Assembly (NCBI GenBank): GCA_963699345.1
Contig: CAVOTL010000005.1
Location: forward strand, 1,736,001-1,800,000
DNA from: Bog-756 sp963699345
GTDB taxonomy: Bacteria > Actinomycetota > Acidimicrobiia > Acidimicrobiales > RAAP-2
DNA length: 64,000 nt
Direction of reading: 5' to 3'
Shown here: piece after piece, positions 48,758-58,045 of the stretch
Layout: each line of letters starts with the position of its first letter
Numbering within the stretch: position 1 is the stretch's first letter
Position numbers and translations under genes: made by a program
The notes under the pieces: generated by a model
What the model saw: the letters and a program-made list of their open reading frames with translations, nothing else
The model's database searches: none
Told to the model about the DNA's origin: nothing

Positions 48758-49807
48758 TCAGCCGGCGAAGGCCTTGGCCGGATCGGCCGCCACCGCTCGG
48801 CGCAGGGCGATCAGACTCGACAGCATCCCGACGACCACCGCCGTCACGGGCAGGGCGATGTAGGCGGCGAACGGGATGTCGACGGGTTGCGAGAAGACGC
48901 CCACCATGAACTGGGCGAGCACCGCGGCGATGCCGGCGGCGACCAGCGCCACCACCACCGCCTGCAGGGCGAGTCCGACGTAGAGCGCCCCCGAGGTGGC
49001 ACCCAGCGCCTTCAGGACGGCGAAGTCGCGCGTCCTCTCGAGGGCCGTGACGTAGACGAGGGACGCCACGATGACCGCGGCGATGGCCGCCATGAAGAGC
49101 TTGGTGTTGTTGATCGACGACTCCGCGGTGCTCATCTGCTGCAGGCTGACCTGGTCGATCTGTCCGTTCGTCATGACGGTCAGACCGGCCGGCCGGACCG
49201 ACGGGGTTCCGTCGACCACGACCGCGCTCACCAGGTCGGCCCCCTCGAACGACACCACCTGGGCATCGTGCAGGCCGACGTACATGTTGGGTGTCCCCCC
49301 CAGCAGTGTCCGGTCGCTGGTCACGCCCACCACGGTGAACGGATGGCCGCCGATCGACATCCTGGCCCCGACGGACTCGCCGAGCCGCTGGTCGACCACC
49401 GCCTGGCCGGGAGCCGTCACCTGGACGCCGGCGACGAGGGGTGGCCGCAACGGTGCCGATCCCACCGGGGCACCGATCACGTTCACCTGCTGGAGCGATC
49501 CCCCGGAACCCACCGTCTGGGGGACCACCACGACCGGCACCGCGGCGGTCACGCCGGGGGTGCGGGCCACCCGGGCCGCCACGGTCTCCGGCATGGGGGC
49601 CAGCGAGGCGATGCGGCCGGCCGAGCCGACCTTGACCACCCACGCGTCGGCGTGGAAGCCCGAGACCGTCTGGTCGATCTCCACCCGGAAGCCGGCCACC
49701 AGGCCCGCCAGCAGCAGGGTCATGGCGAAGACCAGGCTGGCCCCGAGCGTGGCGATGAGGAACTGCCGCCGCCGGTACAGCAGGTCGCTGAGGGTGATAC
49801 CGAACAT
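48758..49807 (-). CDS. FtsX/MacB-family ABC transporter permease
   Basis: 349 residues from the ATG at 49807 (GGCGGAG upstream). An N-terminal transmembrane helix (about 15–35) is followed by a MacB-like periplasmic domain (about 40–225, with RTPGVTAAVPVVVVPQTVG and GGHPFTVVGV), then three helices (about 233–345, with LERTRDFAVLKALGATSGALY). It pairs with the cNMP-fused ATPase to move lipids, peptides or act as a mechanotransmitter. The frame is open for 113 codons upstream, but those residues look like noise. Confidence 0.8.
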   Translation of the reverse strand: MFGITLSDLLYRRRQFLIATLGASLVFAMTLLLAGLVAGFRVEIDQTVSGFHADAWVVKVGSAGRIASLAPMPETVAARVARTPGVTAAVPVVVVPQTVGSGGSLQQVNVIGAPVGSAPLRPPLVAGVQVTAPGQAVVDQRLGESVGARMSIGGHPFTVVGVTSDRTLLGGTPNMYVGLHDAQVVSFEGADLVSAVVVDGTPSVRPAGLTVMTNGQIDQVSLQQMSTAESSINNTKLFMAAIAAVIVASLVYVTALERTRDFAVLKALGATSGALYVGLALQAVVVALVAAGIAAVLAQFMVGVFSQPVDIPFAAYIALPVTAVVVGMLSSLIALRRAVAADPAKAFAG

Positions 49808-50006
49808 GAGATCTCCGCCGTCCCAGTCCTCGTCCGCCGAGGTCTCCGCCGAGTCTAGAGAAGTATCCGGCGCCCTGCCCGGCTGACCTCTGCAGGTGCG
49901 GCACGGTTGCGGAACGGAGCGGCCATTGCCGTTGTCGACACCGGTGTGGTGGAATTGGCGGACATCGGGGGAAGGGCAGTCCCCCGCCGGAGAGGGGCAT
50001 CTCGTC

Positions 50007-50777
50007 GTGGCACACCGCATGATCCGACTGACCGTCGCCGCGCTCGGCGCGTGCGCCCTCGTGGTCCCCGCGGCCACGGCCGGGGTCGGGTCGGCGTCCG
50101 CGGCCGGAGCCGCGGCGTCCAGGACGATGATCCGAGCCGCCGGCAACCTGTCGACGAACTGGTCGGGCTACGGCGAATCGGGCTCCTTCACCTCGATCGG
50201 CGGCTCGTGGACGGTGCCCGCCGTGACCACCACGGCCGGCGCCACCGAGTTCTCCTCGACCTGGATCGGGATCGACGGGCTGGCGGACCGGTACCTCATC
50301 CAGACCGGCACCGAATCGGACGTGATCGGCGGGGTCGCCCACTATGACGTCTGGACCGAGGTTCTCCCGCAGGCCGAACGGATCGTGCCCAGCATGGTCA
50401 TCCGCCCGGGCGACCGGATGACCGCCGACATCGGGCAGGTCTCGGGACGGACCTGGACCATCACCGTCACCGACACGACGACCGGCGCCAGCTACTCCCT
50501 GACCCGAAGGTACAAGGGCCCGGGAACGTCGGCCGAGTGGATCGAGGAGCGCCCCCAGGTCGGCCGGAGCCTGGCCACCCTGGCCCCCTACGGATCCACC
50601 ACCTTCACCGGCATGACGGCTGACGGCGCCAATCCGCACCTGGCCGGGGCCGACGCCATCTCGATGATCGCCAGCCCCGGGAGTCCGGTGATCTCGGTGC
50701 CGTCGCCGCTCTCGACGACGGGAACCGCCTTCACCGTCGCCTACGGATCGGTCGTCCCCCCGCGCCCGGCCGGCTGA
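50007..50777 (+). CDS. Secreted G1 (glutamic) peptidase-like protein
   Basis: 256 residues from a GTG at 50007 (GAGAGGGG upstream), with ATG at 50019 as alternative. A signal peptide (about 1–33) ends near GSASA. The mature part shows NLSTNWSGYGESGSF, GGSWTVPAV and SSTWIGIDG, the eqolisin hallmark. The catalytic dyad is likely Gln99 (LIQTGTE) and Glu180/Glu181 (AEWIEERP), about 82 residues apart as in the fungal enzymes. Such acid-active peptidases are mainly fungal. It would act outside the cell. A tRNA-like lead sequence upstream was checked and rejected. Confidence 0.8.
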   Translation: MAHRMIRLTVAALGACALVVPAATAGVGSASAAGAAASRTMIRAAGNLSTNWSGYGESGSFTSIGGSWTVPAVTTTAGATEFSSTWIGIDGLADRYLIQTGTESDVIGGVAHYDVWTEVLPQAERIVPSMVIRPGDRMTADIGQVSGRTWTITVTDTTTGASYSLTRRYKGPGTSAEWIEERPQVGRSLATLAPYGSTTFTGMTADGANPHLAGADAISMIASPGSPVISVPSPLSTTGTAFTVAYGSVVPPRPAG

Positions 50778-50957
50778 GCCTCCGGAGTCCGATCCCCCGG
50801 CACCGGGCCGGTCAGCCCGTCACGTCGAACGGGGTCCCAGCGGTGGTCGTCGTGTCGGGGGGCGAGGGCTGCGGCGGGACCGATCCGGTCAACGTCGTCG
50901 GCGCCGGGGCGAAGGGTACGGTGTCCGGATGGACGACGCACGCGACCCCGGGCGCCG

Positions 50958-51839
50958 GTGATCGACCTCGGGATCATCACCCCGGTCGTCACCCTCCTGC
51001 CCGGTGCCCATGCCCGGTGGGAGCGGACCGGAACGGTCGAGGACGTGGTCCGTATCGCCCGGGCGGCCGACGACCTCGGGTACCACCACCTGACGTGCAG
51101 CGAGCACGTCGCCGTGCCGGTGGAGGTGGCCGAGACCCGGGGCGGGCGGTACTGGGATCCGGTGGCCACGCTCGGCTACCTGGCCGCCGTCACCGACCGC
51201 ATCCGGCTCGCCCCCAGTGTCGTCGTCCTCGGCTACCACCACCCGCTGAGCGTGGTGAAGCAGTACGCCACGCTCGACCAGGTGTCCGGCGGACGGGTCG
51301 TTCTCGGGGTCGGGGTCGGATCGTTGGCCGAGGAGTTCGAACTGCTCGGGGTCCCGTTCGCGGACCGGGGCGACCGGGCGGACGAGGCGCTGCGGGCCAT
51401 CCGGGCGTCGATGTCGACGGAACGCCCCACCTTCGCCGGGACCTACCACGAGTGGTCCGACGTGGTCGTGGAGCCCTGCGCCGTCCAGGACCCCGTGCCC
51501 ATCTGGGTCGGTGGTCGGTCCGCTCGTTCACTGCGGCGGGCCGTCGAACTCGGCGACGGGTGGTCACCGTTCGGTCTGGCCCCGACGGAGATCGGTTCAC
51601 TGGTCGCCGCGGCGCGGACGACCGACGCCTGGGAGGCCCGTGCCCACCCGCTCGACCTCGTCCTCCAGAGTCGACGGGCCTTCGACCCCGAGGGCGATCC
51701 TGACGCCACCCGCACCGAGGTCGACGCCCTCGTCGACGCCGGCGCGACCGCACTGGCCCTGCGCCTGGTGCACCGCTCCCCCGAGCACTACATCGACCAG
51801 ATGGCCGCCATGAGCGAGCTCGTCGGCTCCATCACCTGA
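50958..51839 (+). CDS. LLM class F420-dependent oxidoreductase (TIGR03619-like)
   Basis: 293 residues, luciferase-like barrel. Typical features are YHHLTCSEHVAVP near the start, ATLGYLAAVTDRIRLAPSVVVLGYHHPLSVVKQYATLDQVSGGR in the middle and VPIWVGGRSARSLRRAVELGDGWSP. It should use F420 or FMN with an unknown substrate. The GTG start has no good ribosome site; a start a few codons upstream in the Gly/Ala-rich lead cannot be excluded. The 180-base gap before it has no clear signal. Confidence 0.8.
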   Translation: MIDLGIITPVVTLLPGAHARWERTGTVEDVVRIARAADDLGYHHLTCSEHVAVPVEVAETRGGRYWDPVATLGYLAAVTDRIRLAPSVVVLGYHHPLSVVKQYATLDQVSGGRVVLGVGVGSLAEEFELLGVPFADRGDRADEALRAIRASMSTERPTFAGTYHEWSDVVVEPCAVQDPVPIWVGGRSARSLRRAVELGDGWSPFGLAPTEIGSLVAAARTTDAWEARAHPLDLVLQSRRAFDPEGDPDATRTEVDALVDAGATALALRLVHRSPEHYIDQMAAMSELVGSIT

Positions 51840-51859
51840 GGGTCGCACGGCGGCGACGG

Positions 51860-52648
51860 TCAGGGCAGATGGCGATCCCACTGCCCGGCCACGACCAGTT
51901 CGAGGGGAGCGGCCAGTTGCGGCACCCACGATCCGTCGGCCCACCGGTCCACGAGCACCGGGGCCAGGTCGGCCGCCACGTCGACCGGCGGCCGGTCCAG
52001 GTAGCAGACCGTCATCACCAGCCCCGCCGTCGATTCCAGCCGGACGTGACGGGGCTCGCCGCCGACGTAGGTCCACGCACCGGTCACACCGGGCACGCTC
52101 GTCAGGGCGTCGGGAGCCGCGGGGGCGGGCGCTCCCGCCCCGGCGGCCCGCTCGACGAGGAGGTAGATACCCGAGGCGGGACGCCAGGGCACGACGCAGG
52201 CCCCGACGAGCACCCGGTCGGCGGCCACCCTGTCGACGAGGTTCCAGCCCCCCACCTGCACCCGGGGCAGCCGCATTTGCATGCGGCCGATCCCGCCCAG
52301 GGCGTTCCCGAGCGGAAAGAACTGCGCCAGGACGTCGTCGACGGGTTCGGCGAAGAGGTACTGGACGACATGGTCCACCTCGTCGAACGGGGCCTCCGAC
52401 GCGGAGCGGGCGGCCCGGCAGGCGGGTGTCGAGATCCACCGCTGTCCCCACCGAAGGCCGACGAGCCGGTACTGCTCGGGCAGGTGGTCCAGCATGTGCC
52501 ATCGCAGGTAGTCGGCGTCGAGGCCGTCGGGATGACGCGACGACATCGACACGACCGCCGCCGCCACGTCGCCGTCGCCGAAGGCGGCGATCGCCGGGTG
52601 GGAATCACTGGGAACGGGTACGGTCGCCGGTTCGTCCTCCATCGACAT
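51860..52648 (-). CDS. Unrecognised protein, possibly of EthD/dimeric-barrel type
   Basis: 262 residues from the ATG at 52648 (GGTGGAG upstream); ATG 52642 is also possible. The N-terminal half contains RWHMLDHLPEQYRLVGLRWGQRW, recalling EthD-like and other ferredoxin-fold dimeric-barrel proteins with a substrate-facing His. The second half repeats a similar pattern less clearly (VGACVVPWRPASGIYLLVERA). I cannot assign a function. The end is 20 bases from the convergent LLM gene; the 193-base space upstream carries the tRNA-like repeat at 52740. Confidence 0.55.
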   Translation of the reverse strand: MSMEDEPATVPVPSDSHPAIAAFGDGDVAAAVVSMSSRHPDGLDADYLRWHMLDHLPEQYRLVGLRWGQRWISTPACRAARSASEAPFDEVDHVVQYLFAEPVDDVLAQFFPLGNALGGIGRMQMRLPRVQVGGWNLVDRVAADRVLVGACVVPWRPASGIYLLVERAAGAGAPAPAAPDALTSVPGVTGAWTYVGGEPRHVRLESTAGLVMTVCYLDRPPVDVAADLAPVLVDRWADGSWVPQLAAPLELVVAGQWDRHLP

Positions 52649-52739
52649 GCACTCCACCCCGTCGCTCGTCCGGCCGGCTCCCCGACACCCCTCGGCCGGT
52701 CCCCGGGGCGACCTCTACCCCACCCCGCGGTTGGGCGAT

Positions 52740-52756
52740 GCTAACAAGAACCGATC
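52740..52756 (+). repeat. Imperfect copy of the tRNA-Ile 3' part (att-like left end)
   Basis: GCTAACAAGAACCGATC matches the tRNA-Ile segment GCTAACAAGAATCGAAC at 55344–55360 with 15 of 17 bases, in the same orientation and 2,604 bases away. It is AT-richer than its surroundings and lies between genes. Confidence 0.45.
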
Positions 52757-52841
52757 GGCTGACTCGGGTCGAACCATTCACCACCCGGGCCCCATCGGGC
52801 TCGCTTCGTGCGATCCATACCGTCCTGACCTGCGACGACGG

Positions 52842-53699
52842 ATGGCGGGGTACCATCTGGCGGTGCACCCGGCGATCTCGAGACTGATGCTCCGCGTCCG
52901 GGGTGTGCTCGGTACGACCCCACGGGGCCCGGTCTACCTGGGTGACCACACCGCCCTGCTCGCGACCCAGTGGGGCGGCATGCTCTTCGTCGACACCCGG
53001 GACTCCCTGCTCGCTCCTTCGCTGCTGCTCCACGGACTCTGGGAGCCCGAGGTCACGAATTGGTTGACCTCGACCCTGAGACCGGGTGACGTCTTCGTCG
53101 ACATCGGAGCGAATATCGGCTATTTCAGCCTGCTCGCCTCCCAGCTGGTGGGACCGAAGGGGGGCGTCGTGGCGGTGGAGGCGCATCCCCGGATGGCCGA
53201 GCTCCTCCGTCGCAACATCATCGCCAACCGGGTGGGTGCCACCACCTGGCATCGAGCGGCCTGGTCCCACCAGGAGCTGCTGACGTTCCACATGCGCGTC
53301 AACTTCGCGTCGAACTCCAGCGCCGGATCACTCGATCCGGCCAGCCTCGAGGAACTGGGTGACACCGAGGAGCTCACCGAGGTCCAGGCCGTCCCGGTCG
53401 ACGATCTGCTCGAACGGATGCACCGGATCGACGTCATCAAGATCGACGTCGAAGGCGCGGAGACGCGTGCCCTGCGGGGTCTGACCCGCACCCTGGCGGC
53501 CAACCCCGGCATCAAGGTGATGTTCGAGTGGTCCCCCGGCCAGATGAAGATGTTCGACGACGACCCTCAGGACCTGATCGACCTGTTCACCGACGCCGGC
53601 TTCCGCTTCCGCCTCATCGAGGACGGGCTCGCACCCATCACTCCGTCCGGCCTGCTGCAGCGGGAGTACGGGAACGTGGTGGCCAGCCGGACCCCTTGA
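52842..53699 (+). CDS. FkbM family methyltransferase
   Basis: 285 residues from the ATG at 52842, with a GTG at 52863 as alternative. The SAM-binding loop is VFVDIGANIGYFSLLASQLVG and the next acidic strand is VVAVEAHPRMAELLRRN; DVIKIDVEGAETRALRG is the diagnostic FkbM strand. Members O-methylate sugars or natural products. It is the first gene inside the putative tRNA-bounded insertion, with no other glycan genes nearby. Neither start has a good ribosome site. Confidence 0.82.
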   Translation: MAGYHLAVHPAISRLMLRVRGVLGTTPRGPVYLGDHTALLATQWGGMLFVDTRDSLLAPSLLLHGLWEPEVTNWLTSTLRPGDVFVDIGANIGYFSLLASQLVGPKGGVVAVEAHPRMAELLRRNIIANRVGATTWHRAAWSHQELLTFHMRVNFASNSSAGSLDPASLEELGDTEELTEVQAVPVDDLLERMHRIDVIKIDVEGAETRALRGLTRTLAANPGIKVMFEWSPGQMKMFDDDPQDLIDLFTDAGFRFRLIEDGLAPITPSGLLQREYGNVVASRTP

Positions 53700-53797
53700 C
53701 GGTGGGACCGACCTCCCAGCGGACTCCCTGCCTGCCTGCGGTGCGGTGACCTGGCGGCGCCGCTACCTACCGCGACGCCGCCCAAGCCACGGCGTCA

Positions 53798-54427
53798 TCA
53801 GGCGAGCTTCTGGTAAAGGGTCGACGTGGTGAACGAAGGGTCTTCGACGAAGCACCCTTCGGTCCCGTCGAGATAGGTGAGCCATCCTTCATCGGCGGCC
53901 AGCTTGTCCTGGGCGTCGCCCACCGCCGCCAGATTCTCGTACCCCGTGAGCCATCCGATCTGCCCATACGGTCCGGTGAGGCTGCGCACGAACATCGTGC
54001 CGGCTCCGCTGATTGCCGTCACCTTCTCGGCGATCTCGACGCCGGCAGTCATCGCCCGAACGATCCCGCCGGCGGCGCACACGGTCTGCACGCTGGCCAC
54101 ATACTGCACGTCGGAAGGGTCCTCGGTGGGATCACCGGAGACCGTCTGGAAGAGTGCGTCGTCGACCCCACCATCGATGAGCGAGGCTCCCGCTGCGCCC
54201 AAGGCGTTGTAGGTGGTGTCGGCCTGCAACTTGGCGAAGGCCGCCTCCATCGAGCCGAGATCGGCCCACCACGAAGTCCAGGTGATGGTGCCGAAGCCGG
54301 CCGAGTAGACAGTGCCCCATAGCCCCACGTCGGTCCCGGTGACTTCCTTCACCCGCCCGAGGATCGTCGTGGCCCATTCGATGCCTGCACTCGAGTTGAT
54401 TCGAGTCCGCCGGGACATGAGATACAT
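53798..54427 (-). CDS. Tandem dimeric-barrel-like protein of unknown function
   Basis: 209 residues from the ATG at 54427, with GAGGAG at good spacing. Two similar halves (about 5–85 and 105–205) each hold a strand, then a W-x-S/G or similar turn and a helix, as in WADLGSMEAAFAKLQADTTY and YENLAAVGDAQDKLAADEGW. This suggests a duplicated ferredoxin-like (antibiotic-monooxygenase/NIPSNAP-type) fold. No catalytic residues can be named. Codon usage is a little less GC-biased than the neighbours. It is divergent from the GNAT gene, and a shared promoter region (54428–54595) is GC-poorer. Confidence 0.55.
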   Translation of the reverse strand: MYLMSRRTRINSSAGIEWATTILGRVKEVTGTDVGLWGTVYSAGFGTITWTSWWADLGSMEAAFAKLQADTTYNALGAAGASLIDGGVDDALFQTVSGDPTEDPSDVQYVASVQTVCAAGGIVRAMTAGVEIAEKVTAISGAGTMFVRSLTGPYGQIGWLTGYENLAAVGDAQDKLAADEGWLTYLDGTEGCFVEDPSFTTSTLYQKLA

Positions 54428-54595
54428 AGCATTGCTCCTCGCCTGCTCAGTCAGACTCCCCCATCCGCCTTGGACGGGACTGACGCATCGAGACTGTAGG
54501 TGAATCGAATCATTCGTGCTCGGGTGGCGACCGGTGCTGATGAATTGTCGCTCAGCTACCCTCGACCCGACACCACCGACGAAGGGACCGGCACC

Positions 54596-55168
54596 GTGGA
54601 TCCGAATGAAGTCAGTCTGCGCCGCGACCAGATGGGGCGGGCGGCCGGAGCCATGTTGCGGGGAGGGCCGGCGCCTGTCGTCGACCTCGGGGAGGGATAC
54701 TGGTTGGCCCTGAGCGGAGCCTTGAGCCCCGATATGAACATGGCCCTCGTCAGCCGCGGGGGTGCGACCGCGGTCGCCGGCGTGGTGGATCGGGTGATGG
54801 AGTCCGGGATACCCACCCTGGTCATGCTGGCCGGAGCGTGCCGCTCCGAAGTTCTCGGCGAGCCCTGGACGCAGGTCGGGGAGATGCCGTTCATGGCCTC
54901 TGTCCTGACCTCGGAGCACCTGCGCTCGGACCGGAGGGTCCGACGGGCTGGGCAGGATGACGCTGACGTCGTCTGCCAGGTCATGGCGCAGGGCTTCGGA
55001 CGGGCCGTGCTCGCGCACTCCCTTCTCGAGGCCATGTCCGAAGGCGCCACGATCGGCCTCCTCGGAGCTACTCCTGCCGGTAAGCCCCTCTATGACAGAA
55101 CCGGCTGGACCACACTGGAGAACTGGAGCATGTTCGCGATCGGGGAGTCGGCCCAGTTCTCCGCCTGA
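54596..55168 (+). CDS. GNAT-like acetyltransferase with shortened core
   Basis: 190 residues from a GTG with GAAGGGACC before it; the frame is open from 54500. The last 60 residues show QGFGRAVL, a usable acetyl-CoA loop (Q-x-x-G-x-A), and GATPAGKPLYDRTGWTTLENW, which is the common GNAT ending. The strands that normally stand before the loop are short or missing: only about 15 residues (RRVRRAGQDDADVVC) separate the N-domain from the loop. It may be a decayed or rearranged GNAT. It lies just inside the tRNA-bounded region. Confidence 0.55.
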   Translation: MDPNEVSLRRDQMGRAAGAMLRGGPAPVVDLGEGYWLALSGALSPDMNMALVSRGGATAVAGVVDRVMESGIPTLVMLAGACRSEVLGEPWTQVGEMPFMASVLTSEHLRSDRRVRRAGQDDADVVCQVMAQGFGRAVLAHSLLEAMSEGATIGLLGATPAGKPLYDRTGWTTLENWSMFAIGESAQFSA

Positions 55169-55339
55169 CCAGTGGTCAGATCTGCACGAAACAGCCGCCA
55201 CTTTTCCGCGGCCAGGACGTGAACCGCGGTAGCGCAGGGATCGAGCTGGCGAGCTGTTGGGCGCCACTCGCGCGGTGGTACTCGGTCCCGGACCCCGGTC
55301 CGAGCGACCCTCAGGCCGCCTCTCGGGGCAACCATCGAG

Positions 55340-55413
55340 TGGGGCTAACAAGAATCGAACTTGTGACCTCAGCATTATCAGTGCTGCGCTCTAACCAACT
55401 GAGCTATAGCCCC
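55340..55413 (-). tRNA. tRNA-Ile (anticodon GAU)
   Basis: On the minus strand a full cloverleaf forms: acceptor GGGGCTA/TAGCCCC, D-arm GCTC…GAGC, anticodon stem CAGCA/TGCTG with loop CTGATAA (anticodon GAT), and T-arm ACAAG-TTCGATT-CTTGT. The discriminator is A and CCA is not encoded. It lies 80 bases downstream of gyrA, the usual place for tRNA-Ile in actinobacteria. Its T-arm part is repeated at 52740. Confidence 0.97.
55344..55360 (+). repeat. tRNA-Ile T-arm segment repeated at 52740 (att-like right end)
   Basis: GCTAACAAGAATCGAAC lies at the 3' end of the tRNA, the usual integrase target. Direct orientation with the copy at 52740 is what an integrated element would leave. Confidence 0.45.
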
Positions 55414-55493
55414 GTAAACCAGTCCTTGACGCTACACCACGGACCGGGGTGCCCGACCCCGACCCCGACGCCGGGATCCGGACCCGGCGCCGG

Positions 55494-57983
<2,490 letters not shown>

Positions 57984-58045
57984 GCACTGTCCCCATCTGC
58001 GTCGTCGTCCGTTGGTGCGTCACCGGAACCTGGCCCGCATCCGCC

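Noticed and set aside
49940..50010. tRNA-Leu-like start (GTGGTGGAATTGGCGGACA) before the G1 peptidase gene
   Set aside because: No matching acceptor strand, no T-loop (GTTCRANNC) and no anticodon arm; only a chance resemblance to the D-arm.
49960..50010. Possible riboswitch leader of the secreted peptidase (hairpin-rich GC stretch)
   Set aside because: No match to a c-di-AMP, c-di-GMP or other known consensus that I could see; simple GC hairpins are expected by chance here.
55433..55493. CCCGAC/CCGGGA repeat between tRNA-Ile and gyrA as an att site
   Set aside because: It is GC-rich low-complexity sequence with no partner copy near the tRNA-bounded region.
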